Below are positions 16,690 to 25,600 of a stretch of 63,433 nt of DNA, piece after piece. The notes under the pieces are model-generated. The model did not search any database. It was not told the origin of the DNA and worked only from the letters and a program-made list of their open reading frames with translations. This stretch comes from a virus. The position numbers and the translations under genes were made by a program. The number at the start of each line of letters is the position of its first letter. Positions within the stretch are counted from its first letter, which is position 1. The stretch lies in the IMG/VR virus record IMGVR_UViG_3300044609_000580, positions 1 to 63,433 of that record; one strand, written 5' to 3'.

Positions 16690-17388
16690 TTAACTCAATA
16701 AGGAATGTGGAATTGTGTAATGATAAATTACTATTGGTTGACCCTGTAATTCTTCTTCTTTGTAACCTGAAACAAAGTTCCATCTGGCATCTGGGTCGGG
16801 GAATCTCGCAGTCTTGACACCAAAATCAAAGTGATTTAGTAGTCTCCACATTGTGAATGTGTCCCACTGCAGAGCAGATTCAGGATAATGCTTACGATCC
16901 CATCCTGGTTTATTCTGTTCCCAATACTCATCATACCAAGCACGCATTAGTTTTAGTGTATGATCATTATTTCGATAGACGAACAGACCACAATGCTCAG
17001 TCATTTCTTCAGTGTCTGAGAGTTTAGTTATTGCTGCATTGTATGGACGATTAGCAGTAAACAACACATCTACATCTTCGGGAATCTGATCAAAGATCTT
17101 AGTTATGTCTTCATGTTCAACTTCCGTATCACAATCCATGTAGACGGTCAAGTCATATGGTGTCTGATCAAGCGCCCACAGTTTTGCTCGCTTGTCTCTC
17201 GGAACATTTTCAGTAATGATTGTATCGAAGATTTCATAATCATCTGGTTGAACCCATTCTTCATGTGTAAAGAATGTGATATGTGCATCAGGATAAAAGT
17301 CGCGCAGAGATATAGCAGAATTCCTTGCTGCTCTGTAATACCCCTTTCTTACTGTTGCGACGTAGAGGAAACCATTATTCGGCATCAA
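16690..17388 (-). CDS. Glycosyltransferase-like protein (DxD, GT8-like)
   Basis: A 232-aa protein. The start NGFLYVATVRKGYYRAARNSAISL matches the nucleotide-sugar-binding front of GT-A enzymes, followed by a strand DAHITFFTH and the DxD motif DLTVYMDCDTEVEHEDI. FRYNAAITKLSD-type and CGLFVYRNN segments follow. It is not closely similar to the four plus-strand copies. Its end lies 11 bp before the 2OG oxygenase start, and its start overlaps the upstream 151-aa gene by 14 bp, so all three minus-strand genes are one operon behind a sigma70-type promoter. Confidence 0.68.
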   Translation of the reverse strand: MMPNNGFLYVATVRKGYYRAARNSAISLRDFYPDAHITFFTHEEWVQPDDYEIFDTIITENVPRDKRAKLWALDQTPYDLTVYMDCDTEVEHEDITKIFDQIPEDVDVLFTANRPYNAAITKLSDTEEMTEHCGLFVYRNNDHTLKLMRAWYDEYWEQNKPGWDRKHYPESALQWDTFTMWRLLNHFDFGVKTARFPDPDARWNFVSGYKEEELQGQPIVIYHYTIPHSLLS

Positions 17389-17830
17389 CTGCTTCTCTGA
17401 TAATAGCAGTGTTTGCTTCTTCTTGCTGTAGAAGAATGACAGTATAGGCAGTTACTTCCATGATGTTCTTTGCTTTACGAATCTTAGACTTCAACTCGCG
17501 ATTCTTCGAGGACTTGATCAAGTCGATTTCAAATGCATCTAGTTTCGCAGCGAACAGTTGCTCTTGCTGCATACGTGTCTTATCAACTTTCTGCCGTTCA
17601 ATATTATGTTTGATATGTTGGTTGCGGTCATCAAACCGTTTCTTGGTATTCGCATCAATTTGCTCGACGCTAAACTTCTTCATCAATTCGTCAAAGTCAC
17701 GATTAGTTCCATCGTTCATAATCGATGCAGTTGCTCGTTTACCCGTATCAGGATAAACGAACTCTGCGATGACATGTTGTTTTTCTTTATTCGCCCAGTA
17801 AGGGTTTTCAATAGTTCGCGTAGTACTCAT
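17375..17830 (-). CDS. Conserved-looking helical protein of unknown function (151 aa)
   Basis: A 151-aa protein with a short beta-rich N-terminus (ENPYWANKEKQHVIAEFVYPDTGKRATASI) and a long basic/acidic helical region (KHNIERQKVDKTRMQQEQLFAAKLDAFEIDLIKS). No known motif is recognised. Its resemblance in layout to short tail-fibre-associated or assembly proteins is only suggestive. It has an AATGGAGATTT ribosome site and is first in the operon with the glycosyltransferase and 2OG genes. Confidence 0.6.
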   Translation of the reverse strand: MSTTRTIENPYWANKEKQHVIAEFVYPDTGKRATASIMNDGTNRDFDELMKKFSVEQIDANTKKRFDDRNQHIKHNIERQKVDKTRMQQEQLFAAKLDAFEIDLIKSSKNRELKSKIRKAKNIMEVTAYTVILLQQEEANTAIIREAVDAE

Positions 17831-17866
17831 TCAAATCTCCATTAAAAAATATTTTTCTCACTATTA

Positions 17867-17895
17867 TATATACGCTATTTTATCCCAAAAGTCAA
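17867..17895 (-). promoter_or_regulatory. Sigma70-type promoter for 17830-16001 operon
   Basis: The minus strand has TTGACT (17895-17890), a 17-nt spacer and TATATA (17872-17867), with TATAAT overlapping just downstream. No late box is present. The operon is therefore probably expressed early by unmodified host polymerase, unlike its structural neighbours. Confidence 0.65.
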
Positions 17896-17901
17896 GGGTT
17901 T

Positions 17902-19569
17902 TTATGCTGTGCGAACCCAAAGTTTTATCGTCGATACAGTTTCTTTTGTTTCAATCACTGTTGCGCCAGAGAAGTTATTGGAGTATGTTCCACTGAAGTT
18001 TCCAATGTAGTTACCTGTATAGTTTCTAGAACCAGCATAGAACCCAGTGTAGTTTCCTGTGAAGAAACCTGTGTAATTTCCAGTGTATGTTGCAGTTCCT
18101 GCAAAGAATCCAGTGTAAAACCCTGTAAAGTATCCAGTATAGTTACCAGTGTATGTTGCAGTTCCAGCATAATTACCAGAGAAGAACCCTGTGTAGGTCC
18201 CAGAATATGTTCCGGAGTAGGTTGCTGGTCCAACATAGTTACCAGTAAAGTATCCTAAGTATGTACCGAGATATGTTCCAGCATAGTTGCCCGCATAGTT
18301 TCTAGAACCTGAATAGTTTCCAAGGTAATTTCCGCTGAACGATCCTAGGTAGTTGCCAACGAAATTACCACCGACGAAACCACCGAAGAATAGAGTATAT
18401 GTTCCAGAGAAGTTTCTCGAATATGTCCCTAGATAGTTGCCCGCATAGGTTCCTGCATAGTTTCTAGAACCAGCATATGTTCCTGTGTAGTTACCACTAA
18501 AGTTTTGCGTGTAATTTCCAGAATAACCAGCAGTACCGACATAGTTGCCGACATAGTTACCAGTGAAACCTCGTGAGTAAGTTCCTGAATAGTTTGCTGG
18601 TCCAACATATCCACCGCTAAAGTTATTTGCGAATGAACCAGAATATGCTCCTGAATAGTTTGCTGGTCCAACATATCCACCGCTAAAGTTATTTGCGAAT
18701 GCACCAGAATATGTTCCAGCATAGTTCGCAGAATAATTTCTAGATCCGGAGAATGTTCCAGCATAGTTACCGCTGAAGTTACCCAGATAGTTCTGTGGCG
18801 TTACTTGTTCGCGTGTATCTGCAAATTGATCACCAAGTTCGACCCACGTTCCACCAGAAACAGGAGCAGATGATTGCACCTTATACAATCCTACGCCACT
18901 ATCAACAATTCTGTTTCTGAAATTCGGAAGCATCTGTAGAATTTCCGAAGATGACATTTCTTTGACATCTTTGGTGTCAATAAGTTTCAGTGGTTTTAAA
19001 TTGGAGTCTGAAAGAGTAGTCGCAGCAGTTTTCTGCCACAGATATGTTACTGTGTTTCCACCATTGGCAACATCTGTTAGAGTATAACGCGAAACCCATG
19101 TGCCGCCTGTTGGTGCAGTTGGTTGTAGTCTATACTGTCCTGCAGTATAAGTTGTTTCGGAGACCATCGCATTAATAGCATAATCCAGAATCTCAGTATC
19201 AATCTGAGCATCTGTCAGTTCTTTGATACCGTCGTCATATTTTAGAGGACGATTAGTAATATTTTCCGTAGCAACTGCAGTAACCTGTTTAGCAGTATAT
19301 GTAACAGTGTCAACAGCACCAGTTGCAGGATGAGTACCAGTTGCTTCTTGGCGATCCGTATCTGAGAATGTTCCGATTGTAGTACCAGAACCACTGTTGT
19401 TTGTGGTAATGTTTATTTCTGCCGTGCCTGTACCATCTGAGTTTGCACCAAAGGAAACTGTCAGAGTTTGTGCGATATAGTTCTTCACCTCTTCAACAGA
19501 CATCTGCTGGAGACCCTGCCAGTTTGCAGCAGAAACGGGTGTTGCTGAAGATTTATTTCTCAATACCAT
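17902..19569 (-). CDS. Tyr/Gly-repeat structural protein A (555 aa)
   Basis: A 555-aa protein. The first ~265 residues form a globular part with MSVEEVKNYIAQTL, TYTAGQYRLQPTAPTGGTWV and MLPNFRNRIVDSG, shared with the 795-aa protein upstream. Residues about 265-535 are an array of short N-[YF]-[ST]-G-x-[YF]-x-G units (for example SGNYAGTFSGSRNY, FTGNYTGFY). The conserved C-terminus is ATVIETKETV then IKLWVRTA. The composition resembles elastic or adhesive fibrous proteins. Location in the tail-fibre region suggests a virion filament or adhesin. No enzyme motif is visible. Confidence 0.7.
   Translation of the reverse strand: MVLRNKSSATPVSAANWQGLQQMSVEEVKNYIAQTLTVSFGANSDGTGTAEINITTNNSGSGTTIGTFSDTDRQEATGTHPATGAVDTVTYTAKQVTAVATENITNRPLKYDDGIKELTDAQIDTEILDYAINAMVSETTYTAGQYRLQPTAPTGGTWVSRYTLTDVANGGNTVTYLWQKTAATTLSDSNLKPLKLIDTKDVKEMSSSEILQMLPNFRNRIVDSGVGLYKVQSSAPVSGGTWVELGDQFADTREQVTPQNYLGNFSGNYAGTFSGSRNYSANYAGTYSGAFANNFSGGYVGPANYSGAYSGSFANNFSGGYVGPANYSGTYSRGFTGNYVGNYVGTAGYSGNYTQNFSGNYTGTYAGSRNYAGTYAGNYLGTYSRNFSGTYTLFFGGFVGGNFVGNYLGSFSGNYLGNYSGSRNYAGNYAGTYLGTYLGYFTGNYVGPATYSGTYSGTYTGFFSGNYAGTATYTGNYTGYFTGFYTGFFAGTATYTGNYTGFFTGNYTGFYAGSRNYTGNYIGNFSGTYSNNFSGATVIETKETVSTIKLWVRTA
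17960..18795 (-). repeat. Degenerate short coding repeats (N-Y-x-G units)
   Basis: This stretch encodes dozens of units of the form Y-x-G-N/T-Y-x-G. At the DNA level it appears as scattered matches to a roughly 24-27-bp motif. One pair of longer near-identical copies lies at about 18595-18640 and 18655-18700, encoding SGGYVGPANYSG-type segments, indicating recent internal duplication. Confidence 0.75.
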
Positions 19570-19571
19570 TT

Positions 19572-21959
19572 TTATGCAGTCCTAATCCACAATTTAATTG
19601 TCGAAACTGTATCTTTGGTCGCTTGAATTGTTGCGCCAGAGTAATTTCCTGTAAAACTATTTATATAACTGCCTGAATAAGTTCCAGAGTAGTTTGTTAG
19701 ACCAGAGTAAAACCCAGTATATGCTGTTCCTACACCAGAGAAAAATCCTGTATAAAATCCAGTATAGTTTGGTCCAGGAGTCGGTGATCCTGGAATCGTT
19801 CCAGCGTAATTCCCAGTATAGTTTGTAGGAGTCGGCGATCCTGGAATCGTTCCAGTGAAGTAACGTGTAAACGCTGATGAATATTGCGCAGAATATGCGG
19901 TTGGTCCTGCAAGATAATAACCAGTATAGTTTACGCCTCCAGTAAAGAATCCTGTATAATTACTGCCTGGAATTGATGGGCCTGCATAAAATCCAGTAAA
20001 GTATCCTGTATAATTTGTCGGTACAGGCGCTCCAGTATAATATCCAGTAAAGTTTGTTGGAGTCGGAGATCCAGTAATCACACCAGAATAGTAACCAGTA
20101 TAGTTTGGACCAGGAGTTGGAGCTCCCTGATAATACCCAGTAAAGTTTGTCGGACTTGGTGGAGAAATGATTACTCCTGCATAAAACCCAGTATAGTTTG
20201 GTCCTGGACCATTATATGAACCAGCGAATGGGATTGGACCAGATGTGTAGTAACCAATATAGTTTGGACCTGCTGGTGCTGGACCAAGATAATAACCAGT
20301 AAAGGCTGTTGGTGTCGGGGTGGTGATATTAGCAAAAAAACCAGTGTAGAATTGTGGTACTGGTGTTGGACTTAGATACTCACCAGTAAACGAATCTCCT
20401 GGTTCTCCAGGTGCTAAGTCTGGACCTTGATAGTATCCAGTATAATACACCTGCGCTGGAGTTCCTTGGAAATATCCAATGTAGTTTACTGGTCCACCTG
20501 GAAGAATTCCCTGATAGTATCCTGTGAAGTATTGGAATGTTCCTGGTTCAACGCCACTAGCATATTCACCAGTAAACGTTCTCGTCCCAGTATAAAAACC
20601 AACGTAGGGAACTCCTGCACCCTGATAATATCCAGTAAAGGTTGTTGGTGTTGGAGATCCAGGAATGACGCCAGAATAGAAACCAGTATAGTTTGGTCCA
20701 GGAGTTGGAGCTCCCTGATAATATCCAGTAAAGGTTGTTGGTGTTGGAGATCCAGGAATTACGCCAGCATAGAAACCAGTGTAGTTTGGTCCTGGTGCAA
20801 CTCCAGCAAAAAACCCAGTATAGGTACCAGTATAGTTTGGTCCAGGAGATGGTGGTGTACCATACGTTGGTCCAGAATATGGTGCTGTACCCGAATAATA
20901 TCCTGTATAAGAACCACCTGGACCTGTGTAATAACCAGTGTAATATAGTATGTTTACGCTGGTATATGTTGGTCCAGGAGTTGGTGATCCAGGAATGACC
21001 CCAGTATAGAAACCAGTATAGTTTGGTCCAGGAGTTGGTGATCCAGGAATTATGCCAGCATAATTTCCAGTAAAGTTACTACTAAAGTTTCCTGCTGCAG
21101 AGTAAGGCGCAGAATATGGGATTGGACCAAGATAATTACCAGTATAATTACCAGTAAAATTACCGCTGTAATTGCCGACATAGGTTTCCGGAGAAACTTG
21201 TTCGCGAGTGTCTGCGAATTGTGCGCCCATTTCAACCCAAGTGCCACCTGAAGGGGCTGTCGATTGGATCTTATATGTAGCAATACTTGTGTCAATAATT
21301 CTATTGCGGAAGTTAGGAAGCATTTGCTCGATTTCAGATTCAATCATCTGCTTACAATTGCTACCATTGAACAATTTTAAAGGAGTATAATCTGAATTCG
21401 GCAGCGAAGACGCTACGGTTTTCTGCCACAAATATGTTACTGTGTTTCCACCCTGTGCAGTATCAGTAATTGTATATCTAGAAACCCAAGTACCACCAGA
21501 TGGTGCAGTTGGGGATAAGCGATACTGACCTGCAGTATATGAAGATTCAGCAGCCATTGCTTCAACACAGAGATCCATGATACTATCAATATCACCGTCC
21601 GTCATTTCTTCTAGACGAGAATCCCATGCTAATGGTCTGTTGGTGATGTTTTCAGTCGCAGCAGCAGTAACCTGCTTAACCGTATATGTTGTTGTAGAAA
21701 TTGCACCAGTTGCTGGATGCGTTCCAATAGATTCAGTTCTTGTCGTATCAACGAACGTACCGATCGAAGTCCCAGAACCTGAGTTATTTGTCGTGACGTT
21801 TATTTCAGCAGTACCAGTACCATCTGTTACTGCAGCAAACTTTTCTGTGATAACATTGGCAATATAATTTTTTACCTCTGCGTCGGTCATGGTCTGCAAA
21901 CCGCTGATGTTTGCAGAAGTGATTGGGGACCCTGTTGCCTTGACCTTTAGAGGATTCAT
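19572..21959 (-). CDS. Tyr/Gly/Pro-repeat structural protein B (795 aa)
   Basis: A 795-aa paralogue of the 555-aa protein. The N-terminal ~260 residues match it closely (MTDAEVKNYIANVI, YTAGQYRLSPTAPSGGTWV, MLPNFRNRIIDTS). Residues about 262-770 alternate Y-T-G-[FY]-Y units with proline-rich linkers: GSPTP appears about seven times and PGPNYTG about seven times. The C-terminus ATKDTV then IKLWIRTA is shared. The proline-glycine-tyrosine composition recalls elastomeric proteins. It is probably a long, flexible tail appendage. An internal late-promoter box near the 3' end may serve the downstream paralogue. Confidence 0.7.
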   Translation of the reverse strand: MNPLKVKATGSPITSANISGLQTMTDAEVKNYIANVITEKFAAVTDGTGTAEINVTTNNSGSGTSIGTFVDTTRTESIGTHPATGAISTTTYTVKQVTAAATENITNRPLAWDSRLEEMTDGDIDSIMDLCVEAMAAESSYTAGQYRLSPTAPSGGTWVSRYTITDTAQGGNTVTYLWQKTVASSLPNSDYTPLKLFNGSNCKQMIESEIEQMLPNFRNRIIDTSIATYKIQSTAPSGGTWVEMGAQFADTREQVSPETYVGNYSGNFTGNYTGNYLGPIPYSAPYSAAGNFSSNFTGNYAGIIPGSPTPGPNYTGFYTGVIPGSPTPGPTYTSVNILYYTGYYTGPGGSYTGYYSGTAPYSGPTYGTPPSPGPNYTGTYTGFFAGVAPGPNYTGFYAGVIPGSPTPTTFTGYYQGAPTPGPNYTGFYSGVIPGSPTPTTFTGYYQGAGVPYVGFYTGTRTFTGEYASGVEPGTFQYFTGYYQGILPGGPVNYIGYFQGTPAQVYYTGYYQGPDLAPGEPGDSFTGEYLSPTPVPQFYTGFFANITTPTPTAFTGYYLGPAPAGPNYIGYYTSGPIPFAGSYNGPGPNYTGFYAGVIISPPSPTNFTGYYQGAPTPGPNYTGYYSGVITGSPTPTNFTGYYTGAPVPTNYTGYFTGFYAGPSIPGSNYTGFFTGGVNYTGYYLAGPTAYSAQYSSAFTRYFTGTIPGSPTPTNYTGNYAGTIPGSPTPGPNYTGFYTGFFSGVGTAYTGFYSGLTNYSGTYSGSYINSFTGNYSGATIQATKDTVSTIKLWIRTA
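19658..19665 (-). promoter_or_regulatory. Possible T4-type late promoter TATAAATA for the 555-aa repeat protein
   Basis: A perfect TATAAATA on the minus strand within the 3' end of the 795-aa gene, about 89 bp before the start of the 555-aa gene. Position is plausible, but an 8-base AT-rich motif can occur by chance in coding sequence. Confidence 0.45.
19690..21180 (-). repeat. Proline/tyrosine/glycine coding repeats
   Basis: The region encodes repeated blocks such as IPGSPTPGPNYTGFYTG. Several DNA blocks are near-identical, for example about 20635-20700 and 20700-20770, so recent duplication or gene conversion within the array is likely. This is a protein-coding repeat, not a CRISPR or intergenic array. 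Confidence 0.75.
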
Positions 21960-21960
21960 T

Positions 21961-22443
21961 TTAGTTTAACCTGTTACCACTCGAGTCATAAACAATTAAA
22001 CTTGTTACGCGATACCAATCTACAGCATCTTGTGCAACAAATTCAACAGACGAATATGGTGATAAATTAACACCAACATTGACAGTTCCACCGTCAATAA
22101 CATCTGAAGTATTTGGATACACCTTAATGGTAACTGCTGTAGTATTAATAACCTTGACGGTCAAACCTGCAGCAGCAGTAGGAAGTTTTACACCCTGATT
22201 TGCTGTTGCTGATGTGATCATGTTGACAGTTTTTGTCAGCGCAGTCGCATCGCCTTGGGTAGTTCCCGCTGCTGTGACTGTTCCTGCAACCGATTTGGTT
22301 AGACTTCCAGTAAGTGTCAAATCTGCAAAGGATGGACTTGACCCTGATTCATACTTATCTGAATTCAAATTGCTGAAGTTAGTATCAACTTCAGTATTCG
22401 TCAGCGGAGTCCCCTTTACAGATCTAAGGGTAATTGTGCTCAT
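21961..22443 (-). CDS. Tail fibre-like structural protein (160 aa)
   Basis: A 160-aa beta-rich protein. STITLRSVKGTPLTNTEVDTNF is a common start of phage fibre and neck-appendage proteins (the L-T-x-x-E-x-D-x-N-F phrase), followed by VKLPTAAAGLTVKVINTT and VEFVAQDAVDWYRV. The C-terminus IVYDSSGNRLN resembles that of the 414-aa fibre protein. It immediately precedes the Tyr/Gly-repeat genes and may connect them to the tail. Probable virion protein. Confidence 0.65.
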   Translation of the reverse strand: MSTITLRSVKGTPLTNTEVDTNFSNLNSDKYESGSSPSFADLTLTGSLTKSVAGTVTAAGTTQGDATALTKTVNMITSATANQGVKLPTAAAGLTVKVINTTAVTIKVYPNTSDVIDGGTVNVGVNLSPYSSVEFVAQDAVDWYRVTSLIVYDSSGNRLN

Positions 22444-22454
22444 GCTTTTTATCC

Positions 22455-22664
22455 TTATTTCTGTAGTATTTGTGTTAGTAAGTTTTTAATCTCAATCATT
22501 TCATTCTTAAGATTATTTATATCGTCTCCATATGATTCGATTTGTTTCATATGTTGTTTGCGAGACTTGTATGCCCGTAGAGCAGGCAGGTCATTCGAAA
22601 GTATTGCCTTCGAATGACCATCACGTTCATACTTTGTAGTATCAGTTAATTTAATTCTTGTCAT
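22455..22664 (-). CDS. Small helical protein (69 aa)
   Basis: A 69-aa protein, TRIKLTDTTKYERDGHSKAI, with a basic middle and a C-terminal coiled coil (INNLKNEMIEIKNLLTQIL). It lies 2 bp after the stop of the 2032-aa baseplate gene. Small helical proteins at this spot are usual in marine T4-like genomes, but no function is recognised. Confidence 0.6.
   Translation of the reverse strand: MTRIKLTDTTKYERDGHSKAILSNDLPALRAYKSRKQHMKQIESYGDDINNLKNEMIEIKNLLTQILQK
22514..22521 (-). promoter_or_regulatory. Possible T4-type late promoter TATAAATA for the 160-aa gene
   Basis: A perfect TATAAATA on the minus strand inside the 69-aa gene, 71 bp before the start of the 160-aa fibre-like gene and the repeat proteins. 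Plausible but not certain. Confidence 0.45.
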
Positions 22665-22665
22665 A

Positions 22666-25600
22666 TTACACCTGCAACGCGATTGCTCTTAGTTCTCTGA
22701 CTTTAGGAACTACAGAACTGTTTGTTGACAGAGGAACAACCTTAACTGCGAATGTCTTATAACCAGTAAAGGTCGCAGATCCAACAGTATACTCTAAGAC
22801 CCCTGCGTTTTTATTTGCATCTGGAATTGTATACGCATACTCTACAAACCCAGAACGAGCAGTGCTGTCTAATGGCACTGTGTTTGTTTCGAGTTCGATC
22901 CACTCACGATTATCAAAGTTTGATGCATCGGTTGCATTCTGGAATTTACCATATACCTTTACATCACATCCTGTAGGAATCAGATTACTTAGATAGACCT
23001 TTAGATCTTCAGCATCTTGACCGTCATCCAAGACAACACGACGAGAGATATACTTCGACGCCGCAGCACCATTGTTTGTATCTTCATCAGTATCATCGTT
23101 GTTAATATCGTTGGCGATTGCGATGATAGAACATTTTCTGGTATCAATTACAGGAGAAACAGTTGATGTTTGTGTTGACATACCTGCTCTGATTGTAAGC
23201 GATTTACCACCAGAAAGATCTGCTTGCTCGTTAGAATATGAATATATTTGTGCTTCATATGACAATTCATGCTCCTGCCCGAAGTTATACCCTTCGAACG
23301 TTGATCCTGCACTAGTCGCACCTGTCGCAGTTGGTGCGACAGACCAAGTTATCGACGCAGGCGTATGATCAACAGTACCGATATTTGTTTCTAGGACATT
23401 CAATTGCTTGTTTTCGATTTCAGAAATAAATCCATTCGAAGATTCGTTGCTGATAATATCACCCGCAGCAAAAGATCCCTTGGTAATTAATACCTTAGCA
23501 ACATGATACAGCGAGTCATATTGTTTAACAAATCCTCTGTTCAACACAACTGACACAGCGGCCGCAGTCCCAGAACCACTGACAATCGTCAACGTTGGAT
23601 TGCTGGTATATCCGCCACCAAGATTTGTCAACTCAATATCAGTAACAACACCACCAGAAATAGTAACATTGACTGTAGCACCAGTTCCGCCACCGCCTGT
23701 TAAACTGTGCGCAACAGTTCCATTGGTATAACCAGAACCAGCATTGGTAATATTGAATGAGAATCCATGCACTTCATCACCAGCAAGGTAATATCCATTG
23801 GAGAATGAAGAAAACTTCAGATAATCCATATTCATGTTCTTCATTACTACTGTGCCAACAGTATTAATTTCGAAATCTGCGCGACGTAAAGTAAACTTAA
23901 TATCTTCTTTTTGATATGCAGTCCACGATCTGTTATTGGCAGATGTGAAAAGAACACCGATATTTGGTTGCTCAGAAATTCTATTTTGAGTACCCAGTTC
24001 GTTTTCGCCCAACTCAGAAACCCAAATATTATAATTTGGATCGTTACCTGCTGGAAGCAGAACAAAGCAGTATTCTGTATTGTTCTGTAGATGCACTGGC
24101 GATGGGAAGGTGAACGTTGTTGCTGTCGTTGCATTCTCACTAACGAGAACGTCTGCAGGATTTAACGTTACTTCACCAAACGGAATTACTTTATTCCCAG
24201 GATAACCATTAATCACTTCTCTGATTTGAAGAGTGATTGGTGCCGTTGAAGACTTGGTTCTAAAGAATACATCAAGTTGAGTTGTGTAGCAACCAAATGG
24301 CATTCCATCAACATAGAAAGTTTGCGCAATAGGATCCGTAGCAACTATAGGTGTCGTACAAGGATCCATCTGGAAACATCCAGCAGGAATGACAGTTGTT
24401 TGACCGCCAGCACCAAAGGTAACATCAAACCCACCTAAAGTGAGATCTACTTCTGTCTCAGGCCAGCAAATCTCTTGTAGAGCACATGGATCAGGAGTAG
24501 GTGGATCCAGAATAACTACTTCTGTTGGTGGAATAGGCGGCGGTGGTGGCGTCGGCGGTGGCGGCGGTGGAGGTGGCGGTTGAATCGGCGGCAGTACAGG
24601 AGGTTCCGGATCAACTGGAGGAAACACAGGAGGCACTGGATGGACAATCGGAGGAAATGGTTCGTCAATAATAACAGGAGGATCTCGAGTTATAGTTGTA
24701 ATATTAGTATTATTAATATTTGTTACGTTAGTGACCGTATTATCAATGTTTGTGATGTTATTCACAGTAGTAAACGTATTGTTTACCGTTCTTTCTATAA
24801 CACCAACTGTTCTGTCTGCGATTCTATTAACAGTCGAAGAAGTTTCGCGGAAAGATCTTGAATCCGATACACTGTTTAATTCTACATTTGCAACTCTCGT
24901 TGAAATAATAGAATCTTGCACAGACTGAGACAGTCCATTTGCCGACCAAGTCTTGTTTGATGCTGTCGTGATAAACTGATCACGATTGTATTCGTCATCA
25001 CAAAGACGGAAGTTTTTATCGCCTGTTCTAAAGGTTCCTGCTGGAATTCTAAATTGTCCGACACAAACACCTTGTGCATTTGTGATCAGTGGTGCACCAT
25101 ATGCACCATCAGCATATGATGAATATGTTGCTGGATCAAATGGTTTCAGATCAGTTGACGGATCGAAGTCAAGTGGTCTACAATGTGCAGCAACAGCAAC
25201 ACCGTCAAAGAATGGGAACACACGAGTATTCGGTTTCATTCTTTGTGCAATAAATGTCACAATAACAGAACGCATAAAAGGAACAATTGACGTATTCGTT
25301 ACACGAGCACCAATTCTCTGCGATTGTGTTTCTGGTGTAACTGATAGCGAAACTCCTTGACGAGTTTGGCGCTGCTCAGTTGTTGTTGTTACAACTTGGG
25401 TTTGTTCCTGAAGTAAGGTATCACCACTGATGCGAGTATTACCTGCTACAGTTTGCGATGATTGTCCAACAGTTGTTCTTCCCGTAACAGTATCTTGCCA
25501 GTCACCCCATTGAGTTCCCCATGCATCTGCCATGGTTTCCCATGCATCATAATTGCCATCGAAGTTTACGCTAACATCTGGTTGTTGTGTGGTATCCGTC

